From positions 12,843,665 through 12,907,664 of the forward strand of contig NC_064048.1 in NCBI RefSeq assembly GCF_932526225.1: a DNA stretch of 64,000 nucleotides, in the 5' to 3' direction. The notes under the pieces were generated by a model. The model was given only the letters and a program-made list of their open reading frames with translations. It was not told the DNA's origin and did not search any database. Positions 38,104-50,503 of this stretch are shown piece by piece. Source of the DNA: Nematostella vectensis. Its lineage: Eukaryota > Cnidaria > Anthozoa > Actiniaria > Edwardsiidae. The position numbers and the translations under genes are program-made. Positions within the stretch are counted from its first letter, which is position 1, and each line of letters starts with the position of its first letter.

Positions 38104-40287
38104 GGCTATCAGCGGGAATCGAACCCGGGTCGCTGCGTTAGTAGTCAAGTGCCCGCAACGAAAGACTAACGTGGCATTGCTGAAGGGAATTGTAATGAAA
38201 ATTACTTTTAATACTATTGGTATCGTAAACTATCCCAAGCAAAGTCACCATCGGACTGGAGGTTACATTCGGGAAAAGCTTCAGGGTTACATTCGGGAAT
38301 TTGTTTTACGAGTGTAACCTCCAAAAGGTTACAATCGATAATTTTTTTTCCGAATGTAAATTCCAAAAAGTAACATTAGGAAAAATAAAACAGTATACTC
38401 GGAAAAAAAGGTATATCAATCTATCGAGCGCTATGCTCTATGTTAGAATCTACTTAATCAAGTTATCCAAGGAATCTAGTTAGTTCTTGTGTGCATAAAA
38501 TATGTACAGGATCCTGAACAAAGCATGAGCACATCAAAAATGCTGAGAGTACATAAAAATGTCCCTATACCTTCTTTTTATGTCATGACACACCAAGAAC
38601 AGTATAAGTAAGTATCGATATTTAAAAAAAAAATAAAGAAAAAAAAAATAGGCTATCAGCGGGAATCGAACCCGGGTCGCTGCGTTAGTAGTCAAGTGCC
38701 CGCAACGAAAGACTAACGTGGCATTGCTGAAGGGAATTGTAATGAAAATTACTTTTAATACTATTGGTATCGTAAACTATCCCAAGCAAAGTCACCATCG
38801 GACTGGAGGTTACATTCGGGAAAAGCTTCAGGGTTACATTCGGGAATTTGTTTTACGAGTGTAACCTCCAAAAGGTTACAATCGATAATTTTTTTTCCGA
38901 ATGTAAATTCCAAAAAGTAACATTAGGAAAAATAAAACAGTATACTCGGAAAAACAGGTATATCAATCTATCGAGCGCTATGCTCTATGTTAGAATATAC
39001 TTAATCAAGTTATCCAAGGAATCTAGTTAGTTCTTGTGTGCATAAAATATGTACAGGATCCTGAACAAAGCATGAGCACTTCAAAGATGCTGAGAGTACA
39101 TAAAAATGTCCCTATACCTTCTTTTTATGTCATGACACACCAAGAACAGTATAATTAAGTATCGATATTTAAAAAAAATAAAGCAAAAAAATAGGCTATC
39201 AGCGGGAATCGAACCCGGGTCGCTGCGTTAGTAGTCAAGTGCCCGCAACTAAAGACTAACGTGGCATTGCTGAAGGAAATTGTAATGAAAATTACTTTTA
39301 ATACTATTGGTATCGTAAACTATCCCAAGCAAAGTCACCATCGGACTGGAGGTTACATTCGGGAAAAGCTTCAGGGTTACATTCGGGAATTTGATTTACG
39401 AGTGTAACCTCCAAAAGGTTACAATCGATAATTTTTTTTCCGAATGTAAATTCCAAAAAGTAACATTAGGAAAAATAAAACAGTATACTCGGAAAAAAAG
39501 GTATATCAATCTATCGAGCGCTATGCTCTATGTTAGAATCTACTTAATCAAGTTATCCAAGGAATCTAGTTAGTTCTTGTGTGCATAAAATATGTACAGG
39601 ATCCTGAACAAAGCATGAGCACATCAAAGATGCTGAGAGTACATAAAAATGTCCCTATACCTTCTTTTTATGTCATGACACACCAAGAACAGTATAATTA
39701 AGTATCGATATTTAAAAAAAAAATAAAGAAAAAAAAAAAGGCTATCAGCGGGAATCGAACCCGGGTCGCTGCGGTAGTAGTTAACTGCCCGCAACGAAAG
39801 ACTAACGTGGCATTGCTGAAGGAAATTGTAATGAAAATTACTTTTAATACTATTGGTATCGTAAACTATCCCAAGCAAAGTCACCATCGGACTGGAGGTT
39901 ACAATTGGGGAAAAGCTTCAGGGTTACATTCGGGAATTTGTTTTACGAGTGTAACCTCCAAAAGGTTACAATCGATAATTTTTTTTTCGAATGTAAATTC
40001 CAAAAAGTAACATTAGGAAAAATAAAACAGTATACTGGGAAAAAAAGGTATATCAATCTATCGAGCGCTATGCTCTATGTTAGAATCTACTTAATCAAGT
40101 TATCCAAGGAATCTAGTTAGTTCTTGTGTGCATAAAATATGTACAGGATCCTGAACAAAGCATGAGCACATCAAAGATGCTGAGAGTACATAAAAATGTC
40201 CCTATACCTTCTTTTTATGTCATGACACACCAAGAACAGTATAAGTAAGTATCGATATTTAAAAAAAAAATAAAGAAAAAAAAAATA

Positions 40288-40359
40288 GGCTATCAGCGGG
40301 AATCCAACCCGGGTCGCTGCGTTAGTAGTCAAGTGCCCGCAACGAAAGACTAACGTGGC
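40288..40359 (-). pseudogene. tRNA-like module with private B-box change
   Basis: The minus strand reads GGTTGGATTCC here, a form I find nowhere else in the window, so it is a recent point change in a single copy. The rest of the module matches the reference. It illustrates that single-copy B-box mutations do occur, while the three common forms are each spread over many monomers. Confidence 0.6.
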
Positions 40360-41463
40360 ATTGCTGAAGGGAATTGTAATGAAAATTACTTTTAATACTA
40401 TTGGTATCGTAAACTATCCCAAGCAAAGTCACCATCGGACTGGAGGTTACATTCGGGAAAAGCTTCAGGGTTACATTCGGGAATTTGTTTTACGAGTGTA
40501 ACCTCCAAAAGGTTACAATCGATAATTTTTTTTCCGAATGTAAATTCCAAAAAGTAACATTAGGAAAAATAAAACAGTATACTCGGAAAAAAAGGTATAT
40601 CAATCTATCGAGCGCTATGCTCTATGTTCGAATCTACTCAATCAAGTTATCCAAGGTATCTAGTTAGTTCTTGTGTGCATAAAATATGTACAGGATCCTG
40701 AACAAAGCATGAGCACATCAAAGATGCTGAGAGTACATAAAAATGTCCCTATACCTTCTTTTTATGTCATGACACACCAAGAACAGTATAAGTAAGTATC
40801 GATATTTAAAAAAAAAATAAAGAAAAAAAAAATAGGCTATCAGCGGGAATCGAACCCGGGTCGCTGCGTTAGTAGTCAAGTGCCCGCAACGAAAGACTAA
40901 CGTGGCATTGCTGAAGGGAATTGTAATGAAAATTACTTTTAATACTATTGGTATCGTAAACTATCCCAAGCAAAGTCACCATCGGACTGGAGGTTACATT
41001 CGGGAAAAGCTTCAGGGTTACATTCGGGAATTTGTTTTACGAGTGTAACCTTTAAAAGGTTACAATCGATAATTTTTTTTCCGAATGTAAATTCCAAAAA
41101 GTAACATTAGGAAAAATAAAACAGTATACTCGGAAAAAAGGTATATCAATCTATCGAGCGCTATGCTCTATGTTAGAATCTACTTAATCAAGTTATCCAA
41201 GGAATCTAGTTAGTTCTTGTGTGCATAAAATATGTACAGGATCCTGAACAAAGCATGAGCACATCAATGATGCTGAGAGTACATAAAAATGTCCCTATAC
41301 CTTCTTTTTATGTCATGACACACCAAGAACAGTATAATTAAGTATCGATATTTTAAAAAAAAAATAAACAAAAAAAAAAGGCTATCAGCGGGAATCAAAC
41401 CCGGGTGGCTGCGTTAGTAGTCAAGTGCCCGCAACGAAAGACTAACGTGGCATTGCTGAATGG

Positions 41464-43970
41464 AATTGTAATGAAAATTACTTTTAATACTATTGGTATC
41501 GTAAACTATCCCAAGCAAAGTCACCATCGGACTGGAGGTTACATTCGGGAAAAGCTTCAGGGTTACATTCGGGAATTTGTTTTACGAGTGTAACCTCCAA
41601 AAGGTTACAATCGATAATTTTTTTTCCGAATGTAAATTCCAAAAAGTAACATTAGGAAAAATAAAACAGTATACTCGGAAAAAAAAATATATCAATCTAT
41701 CGAGCGCTATGCTCTATGTTAGAATCTACTTAATCAAGTTATCCAAGGAATCTAGTTAGTTCTTGTGTGCATAAAATATGTACAGGATCCTGAACAAAGC
41801 ATGAGCACATCAAAGATGCTGAGAGTACATAAAAATGTCCCTATACCTTCTTTTTATGTCATGACACACCAAGAACAGTATAAGTAAGTATCGATATTTA
41901 AAAAAAAAATAAAGAAAAAAAAAATAGGCTATCAGCGGGAATCGAACCCGGGTCGCTGCGTTAGTAGTCAAGTGCCCGCAACGAAAGACTAACGTGGCAT
42001 TGCTGAAGGGAATTGTAATGAAAATTACTTTTAATACTATTGGTATCGTAAACTATCCCAAGCAAAGTCACCATCGGACTGGAGGTTACATTCGGGAAAA
42101 GCTTCAGGGTTACATTCGGGAATTTGTTTTACGAGTGTAACCTCCAAAAGGTTACAATCGATAATTTTTTTTCCGAATGTAAATTCCAAAAAGTAACATT
42201 AGGACAAATAAAACAGTATACTCGGATAAAAAGGTATATCAATCTATCGAGCGCTATGCTCTATGTTAGAATCTACTTAATCAAGTTATCCAAGGAATCT
42301 AGTTAGTTCTTGTGTGCATAAAATATGTACAGGATCCTGAACAAAGCATGAGCACATCAATGATGCTGAGAGTACATAAAAATGTCCCTATACCTTCTTT
42401 TTATGTCATGACACACCAAGAACAGTATAATTAAGTATCGATATTTAAAAAAAAAAATAAACAAAAAAAAAAGGCTATCAGCGGGAATCAAACCCGGGTG
42501 GCTGCGTTAGTAGTCAAGTGCCCGCAACGAAAGACTAACGTGGCATTGCTGAATGGAATTGTAATGAAAATTACTTTTAATACTATTGGTATCGTAAACT
42601 ATCGCAAGCAAAGTCACCATCGGACTGGAGGTTACATTCGGGAAAAGCTTCAGGGTTACATTCGGGAATTTGGTTTACGAGTGTAACCTCAAAAAGGTTA
42701 CAATCAATACTTTTTTTTCCGAATGCAAATTCCAAAAAGTAACATTAGGAAAAATAAAACAGTATACTCGGAAAAAAAGGTATATCAATCTATCGAGCGC
42801 TATGCTCTATGTTAGAATCTACTTAATCAAGTTATCCAAGGAATGTATTTAGTTCTTGTGTGCATAAAATATGTAAAGGATCCTGAACAAAGCATGAGCA
42901 CATCAAAGTTGCTGAGAGTACATAAAAATGTCCCTATACCTTCTTTTTATGTCATGACACACCAAGAACAGTATAATTAAGTATCGATATTTAAAAAAAA
43001 AATAAAGAAAAAAAAGATAGGCTATCAGCGGGAATCGAACCCGGGTCGCTGCGTTAGTAGTCAAGGGCCTGCAACGAAAGACTAACGTGGCATTGCTGAA
43101 GGGAATTGTAATGAAAATTACTTTTAATACTATTGGTATCGTAAACTATCCCAAGCAAAGTCACCATCGGATAGGAGGTTACATTCGGGAAAAGCTTCAG
43201 GGTCACATTCGGGAATTTGTTTTACGAGTGTAACCTCAAAAAAGTTACAATCGATAATTTGTTTTCCGAATGTAAATTCCAAAAAGTAACATTAGGAAAA
43301 ATAAAACAGTATACTCGGAAAAAAAGGTATATCAATCTATCGAGCGCTATGCTCTATGTTAGAATCTACTTAATCAAGTTATCCAAGGAATCTAGTTAGT
43401 TCTTGTGTGCATAAAATATGTACAGGATCCTGAACAAAGCATTAGCACATCAAAGATGCTGAGAGTACATAAAAATGTCCCTATACCTTCTTTTTATGTC
43501 ATGACACACCAAGAACAGTATAATTAAGTATCGATATTTAAAAAAAAAATAAAGAAAAAAAATAGGCTATCAGCGGGAATCGAACCCGGGTAGCTGCGTT
43601 AGTAGTCAAGTGCCCGCAACGAAAGACTAACGTGGCATTGCTGAAGGAAATTGTAATGAAAATTACTTTTAATACTATTGGTATCGTAATATATCCCAAG
43701 CAAAGTCACCATCGGACTGGAGGTTACATTCGGGAAAAGCTTCAGGGTTACATTCGGGAATTTGTTTTACGAGTGTAACCTCCAAAAGGTTACAATCGAT
43801 AATTTGTTTTCCGAATGTAAATTCCAAAAAGTAACATTAGGAAAAATAAAAGAGTATACTCGGAAAAAAAGGTATATCAATCTATCGAGCGCTATGCTCT
43901 ATGTTAGAATCTACTTAATCAAGTTATCCAAGGAATCTAGTTAGTTCTTGTGTGCATAAAATATTTACAG
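41464..43970 (+). repeat. Long-range duplicate, copy 2 (partner 1-2507)
   Basis: This is the downstream member of the pair. It is preceded by a monomer (anchor 41032) carrying the local variant 'aacctttaaaagg', whose counterpart would lie left of the window. To the right, the next monomers (44301 onward) differ from those following copy 1, which switches to the dimer block. A near-exact match over about 2.5 kb, 41 kb apart, contrasts with the greater differences between adjacent monomers inside it. Confidence 0.95.
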
Positions 43971-45743
43971 GATCCTGAACAAAGCATGAGCACATCAAAA
44001 GATGCTGAGAGTACATAAAAATGTCCCTATACCTTATTTTTATGTCATGACACACCAATAACAGTATAATTAAGTATCGATATTAAAAAAAAAAAAAAAA
44101 ATAGGCTATCAGCGGGAATCGAACCCGGGTCGCTGCGTTAGTAGTCAAGTGCCCGCAACTAAAGACTAACGTGGCATTGCTGAAGGGAATTGTAATGAAA
44201 ATTACTTTTAATACTATTGGTATCGTAAACTATCCCAAGCAAAGTCACCATCGGACTGGAGGTTACATTCGGGAAAAGCTTCAGGGTTACATTCGGGAAT
44301 TTGATTTACGAGTGTAACCTCCAAAAGGTTACAATCGATAATTTTTTTTCCGAATGTAAATTCCAAAAAGTAACATTAGGAAAAATAAAACAGTATACTC
44401 GGAAAAAAAGGTATATCAATCTATCGAGCGCTATGCTCTATGTTAGAATCTACTTAATCAAGTTATCCAAGGAATCTAGTTAGTTCTTGTGTGCATAAAA
44501 TATGTACAGGATCCTGAACAAAGCATGAGCACATCAAAGATGCTGAGAGTACATAAAAATGTCCCTATACCTTCTTTTTATGTCATGACACACCAAGAAC
44601 AGTATAATTAAGTATCGATATTTAAAAAAAAAATAAAGAAAAAAAAATAGGCTATCAGCGGGAATCAAACCCGGGTCGCTGCGTTAGTAGTCAAGTGCCC
44701 GCAACGGAAGACTAACGTGGCATTGCTGAAGGGAATTGTAATGAAAATTACTTTTAATACTATTGGTATCGTAAACTATCCCAAGCAAAGTCACCATCGG
44801 ACTGGAGGTTACATTCGGGAAAAGCTTCAGGGTTACATTCGGGAATTTGATTTACGAGTGTAACCTCAAAAAGGTTACAATCGATACTTTTGTTTCCGAA
44901 TGCAAATTCCAAAAAGTAACATTAGGAAAAATAAAACAGTATACTCGGAAAAAAAGGTATATCAATCTATCGAGCGCTATGCTCTATGTTAGAATCTACT
45001 TAATCAAGTTATCCAAGGAATCTAGTTAGTTCTTGTGTGCATAAAATATGTAAAGGATCCTGAACAAAGCATGAGCAAATCAAAGATGCTGAGAGTACAT
45101 AAAAATGTCCCTATACCTTTTTTTTTTTATGTCATGACACACCAAGAACAGTATAATTAAGTATCGATATTTAAAAAAAAAATAAAGAAAAAAAATAGGC
45201 TATCAGCGGGAATCGAACCCGGGTAGCTGCGTTAGTAGTCAAGTGCCTGCAACGAAAGACTAACGTGGCATTGCTGAAGTGATTGGAATGAAAATTGCTT
45301 TTAATACTATTGGTATCGTAAACTATCCCAAGCAAAGTCACCATCGGACAGGAGGTTACATTCGGGAAAAGCTTCAGGGTTACATTCGGGAATTTGTTTT
45401 ACGAGTGTAACCTTCAAAAGGTTACAATCGATAATTTTTTTTCCGAATGTAAATTCCAAAAAGTAACATTAGGAAAAATAAAACAGTATACTCGGATAAA
45501 AAGGTATATCAATCTATCGAGCGCTATGCTCTATGTTAGAATCTACTTAATCAAGTTATCCAAGGAATCTAGTTAGTTCTTGTGTGCATAAAATATGTAC
45601 AGGATCCTGAACAAAGCATGAGCACATCAAAGATGCTGAGAGTACATAAAAATGTCCCTATACCTTCTTTTTATGTCATGACACACCAAGAACAGTATAA
45701 TTAAGTATCGATATTTAAAAAAAAAAATAAAGAAAAAAAAATA

Positions 45744-46155
45744 GGCTATTAGCGGGACTCAAACCCGGGTCGCTGCGTTAGTAGTAAAGTGCCCGCAACG
45801 AAAGACTAACGTGGCATTGCTGAAGGGAATTGTAATGAAAATTACTTTTAATACTATTGGTATCGTAAACTATCCCAAGCAAAGTCACCATCGGACTGGA
45901 GGTTACATTCGGGAAAAGCTTCAGAGTTACATTCGGGAATTTGTCTTACGAGTGTAACCTCCAAAAGGTTACCAAGGAATCTAGTTAGTTCTTGTGTGCA
46001 TAAAATATGTACAGGATCCTGAACAAAGCATGAGCACATCAAAGATGCTGAGAGTACATAAAAATGTCCCTATACCTTCTTTTTATGTCATGACACACCA
46101 AGAACAGTATAATTAAGTATCGATATTTAAAAAAAAAAATAAAGAAAAAAAAATA
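45744..46155 (+). repeat. Truncated 412-bp monomer, 135-bp internal deletion
   Basis: The anchor is 45941. After 'aaaaggttac' the sequence jumps at about 45972 directly to 'caaggaatctag', losing the second 42-bp unit and the first part of the body. The distance to the next anchor is 412 instead of 547. The junction shows at most one or two bases of shared sequence. This monomer and the next one (46156 onward) share an unusual tRNA-like module, 'ggctattagcgggactc', so they come from a local duplication. The deletion occurs only once in the window. Confidence 0.93.
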
Positions 46156-46701
46156 GGCTATTAGCGGGACTCAAACCCGGGTCGCTGCGTTAGTAGTCAA
46201 GTGCCCGCAACGAAAGACTAACGTGGCATTGCTGAAGGGAATTGTAATGAAAATTACTTTTAATACTATTGGTATCGTAAACTATCCCAAGCAAAGTCAC
46301 CATCGGACTGGAGGTTACATTCGGGAAAAGCTTCAGGGTTACATTCGGGAATTTGATTTACGAGTGTAACCTCAAAAAGGTTACAATCGATACTTTTTTC
46401 TCCGAATGCAAATTCCAAAAAGTAACATTAGGAAAAATAAAACAGTATACTCGGAAAAAAAGGTATATCAATCTATCGAGCGCTATGCTCTATGTTAGAA
46501 TCTACTTAATCAAGTTATCCAAGGAATCTAGTTAGTTCTTGTGTGCATAAAATATGTACAGGATCCTGAACAAAGCATGAGCACATCAAAGATGCTGAGA
46601 GTACATAAAAATGTCCCTATACCTTCTTTTTATGTCATGACACACCAAGAACAGTATAATTAAGTATCGATAATTAAAAAAAAAATAAAGAAAAAAAAAT
46701 A

Positions 46702-49700
46702 GGCTATCAGCGGGAATAGAACCCGGGTCGCTGCGGTAGTAGTTAACTGCCCGCAACGAAAGACTAACGTGGCATTGCTGAAGGAAATTGTAATGAAAAT
46801 TACTTTTAATACTATTGGTATCGTAAACTATCCCAAGCAAAGTCACTATCGGACATGAGGTTACATTCGGGAAAAGCTTCAGGGTTACATTCGGGAATTT
46901 GTTTTACGAGTGTAACCTCCAAAAGGTTACAATCGATAATTTTTTTTCCGAATGTAAATTCCAAAAAGTAACATTAGGAAAAATAAAACAGTATACTCGG
47001 AAAAAAAGGTATATCAATCTATCGAGCGCTATGCTCTATGTTAGAATCTACTTAATCAAGTTATCCAAGGAATCTAGTTAGTTCTTGTGTGCATAAAATA
47101 TGTACAGGATCCTGAACAAAGCATGAGCACATCAAAGATGCTGAGAGTACATAAAAATGTCCCTATACCTTCTTTTTATGTCATGACACACCAAGAACAG
47201 TATAAGTAAGTATCGATATTTAAAAAAAAAAATAAAGAAAAAAAAAATAGGCTATCAGCGGGAATCGAACCCGGGTCGCTGCGTTAGTAGTCAAGTGCCC
47301 GCAACGAAAGACTAACGTGGCATTGCTGAAGGGAATTGTAATGAAAATTACTTTTAATACTATTGGTATCGTAAACTATCCCAAGCAAAGTCACCATCGG
47401 ACTGGAGGTTACATTCGGGAAAAGCTTCAGGGTTACATTCGGGAATTTGTTTTACGAGTGTAACCTCCAAAAGGTTACAATCGATAATTTGTTTTCCGAA
47501 TGTAAATTCCAAAAAGTAACATTAGGAAAAATAAAACAGTATACTCGGATAAAAAGGTATATCAATCTATCGAGCGCTATGCTCTATGTTAGAATCTACT
47601 TAATCAAGTTATCCAAGGAATCTAGTTAGTTCTTGTGTGCATAAAATATGTACAGGATCCTGAACAAAGCATGAGCACATCAAAGATGCTGAGAGTACAT
47701 AAAAATGTCCCTATACCTTCTTTTTATGTCATGACACACCAAGAACAGTATATTTGAGTATCGATATTTAAAAAAAAAATAAAGAAAAAAAAATAGGCTA
47801 TCAGCGGGAATCAAACCCGGGTCGCTGCGTTAGTAGTCAAGTGCCCGCAACGAAAGACTAACGTGGCATTGCTGAATGGAATTGTAATGAAAATTACTTT
47901 TAATACTATTGGTATCGTAAACTATCCCAAGCAAAGTCACCATCGGACTGGAGGTTACATTCGGGAAAAGCTTCAGGGTTACATTCGGGAATTTGATTTA
48001 CGAGTGTAACCTCAAAAAGGTTACAATCGATACTTTTTTTTCCGAATGCAAATTCCAAAAAGTAACATTAGGAAAAATAAAACAGTATACTCGGAAAAAA
48101 AGGTATATCAATCTATCGAGCGCTATGCTCTATGTTAGAATCTACTTAATCAAGTTATCAAAGGAATGTAGTTAGTTCTTGTGTGCATAAAATATGTACA
48201 GGATCCTGAACAAAGCATGAGCACATCAAAGTTGCTGAGAGTACATAAAAATGTCCCTATACCTTCTTTTTATGTCATGACACACCAAGAACAGTATAAT
48301 TAAGTATCGATATTTAAAAAAAAAATAAAGAAAAAAAAGATAGGCTATCAGCGGGAATCGAACCCGGGTCGCTGCGTTAGTAGTCAAGGGCCTGCAACGA
48401 AAGACTAACATGGCATTGCTGAAGGGAATTGTAATGAAAATTACTTTTAATACTATTGGTATCGTAAACTATCCCAAGCAAAGTCACCATCGGACAGGAG
48501 GTTACATTCGGGAAAAGCTTCAGGGTTACATTCGGGAATTTGTTTTACGAGTGTAACCTCAAAAAGGTTACAATCGATAATTTGTTTTCCGAATGTAAAT
48601 TCCAAAAAGTAACATTAGGAAAAATAAAACAGTATACTCGGAAAAAAAGGTATATCAATCTATCGAGCGCTATGCTCTATGTTAGAATCTACTTAATCAA
48701 GTTATCCAAGAAATTTAGTTAGTTCTTGTGTGCATAAAATATGTAAAGGATCCTGAACAAAGCATGAGCACATCAAAGTTGCTGAGAGTACATAAAAATG
48801 TCCCTATACCTTCTTTTTATGTCATGACACACCAAGAACAGTATAATTAAGTATCGATAATTAAAAAAAAAATAAAGAAAAAAAAAATAGGCTATCAGCT
48901 GGAATAGAACCCGGGTCGCTGCGGTAGTAGTTAACTGCCCGCAACGAAAGACTAACGTGGCATTGCTGAAGGAAATTGTAATGAAAATTACTTTTAATAC
49001 TATTGGTATCGTAAACTATCCCAAACAAAGTCACTATCGGACATGAGGTTACATTCGGGAAAAGCTTCAGGGTTACATTCGGGAATTTGTTTTACGAGTG
49101 TAACCTCCAAAAGGTTACAATCGATAATTTTTTTTCCGAATGTAAATTCCAAAAAGTAACATTAGGAAAAATAAAACAGTATACTCGGAAAAAAAGGTAT
49201 ATCAATCTATCGAGCGCTATGCTCTATGTTAGAATCTACTTAATCAAGTTATCCAAGGAATCTAGTTAGTTCTTGTGTGCATAAAATATGTACAGGATCC
49301 TGAACAAAGCATGAGCACATCAAAGATGCTGAGAGTACATAAAAATGTCCCTATACCTTCTTTTTATGTCATGACACACCAAGAACAGTATAAGTAAGTA
49401 TCGATATTTAAAAAAAAAATAAAGAAAAAAAAAATAGGCTATCAGCGGGAATCGAACCCGGGTCGCTGCGTTAGTAGTCAAGTGCCCGCAACGAAAGACT
49501 AACGTGGCATTGCTGAAGGGAATTGTAATGAAAATTACTTTTAATACTATTGGTATCGTAAACTATCCCAAGCAAAGTCACCATCGGACTGGAGGTTACA
49601 TTCGGGAAAAGCTTCAGGGTTACAATCGGGAATTTGTTTTACGAGTGTAACCTCCAAAAGGTTACAATCGATAATTTGTTTTCCGAATGTAAATTCCAAA

Positions 49701-49983
49701 AAGTAACATTAGGAAAAATAAAACAGTATACTCGGATAAAAAGGTATATCAATCTATCGAGCGCTATGCTCTATGTTAGAATCTACTTAATCAAGTTATC
49801 CAAGGAATCTAGTTAGTTCTTGTGTGCATAAAATATGTACAGGATCCTGAACAAAGCATGAGCACATCAAAGATGCTGAGAGTACATAAAAATGTCCCTA
49901 TACCTTCTTTTTATGTCATGACACACCAAGAACAGTATAATTAAGTATCGATATTTAAAAAAAAAAATAAAGAAAAAAAAATA
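46702..49983 (+). repeat. Higher-order repeat: tetramer, 1.5 copies, 2,188 bp
   Basis: Monomers 46899/47447/47993/48540 are followed by 49087/49634, which repeat the first two. 'cactatcggacatgagg' occurs at about 46845 and 49032, 'gcggtagtagttaactg' precedes both, and 'cggataaaaagg' with 'ttgttttccg' marks 47447 and 49634. The repetition stops where a short monomer (49984) begins. Confidence 0.85.
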
Positions 49984-50503
49984 GGCTATCAGCGGGAATC
50001 AAACCCGGGTCGCTGCGTTAGTAGTCAAGTGCCCGCAACGAAAGACTAACGTGGCATTGCTGAATGGAATGGTAATGAAAATTACTTTTAATACTATTGG
50101 TATCGTAAACTATCCCAAGCAAAGTCACCATCGGACTGGAGGTTACATTCGGGAATTTGATTTACGAGTGTAACCTCAAAAAGGTTACAATCGATACTTT
50201 TTTTCCGAATGCAAATTCCAAAAAGTAACATTAGGAAAAATAAAAGAGTATACTCGGAAAAAAAGGTATATCAATCTATCGAGCGCTATGCTCTATGTTA
50301 GAATCTACTTAATCAAGTTATCCAAGGAATTTAGTTAGTTCTTGTGTGCATAAAATATGTAAAGGATAATGAACAAAGCATGAGCACATCAAAGATGCTG
50401 AGAGTACATAAAAATGTCCCTATACCTTCTTTTTATGTCATGACACACCAAGAACAGTATAATTAAGTATCGATATTTGAAAAAAAATAAAGAAAAAAAA
50501 ATA
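49984..50503 (+). repeat. Short monomer, 24-bp deletion (type S, copy 2)
   Basis: The anchor is 50157. It has the same 24-bp loss and the same linked markers as the copy at 11930, so the deletion is inherited rather than independent. Its A-tract begins 'atatttgaaaa', a private change. It is followed by the 'taataatattgg' monomer type. Confidence 0.9.

Larger units (their letters stand above)
24452..40834 (+). repeat. Array region II (30 monomer anchors)
   Basis: Monomer anchors are at 24649, 25191, 25740, 26289, 26830, 27378, 27926, 28475, 29016, 29563, 30112, 30655, 31198, 31745, 32288, 32837, 33385, 33928, 34474, 35024, 35567, 36115, 36663, 37206, 37752, 38301, 38848, 39391, 39938 and 40485. 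Variants concentrated here are 'aaaaacaggtat' with 'gaatatactt', the A-tract form 'aataaagcaaaaaaatagg', 'caaaccaggg' in the tRNA-like module, and 'ggaatctcgttag'. Two clear higher-order blocks, a tetramer and a hexamer, make up most of it. Its markers are scarce in the flanks, so it may have been amplified separately. Confidence 0.9.
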
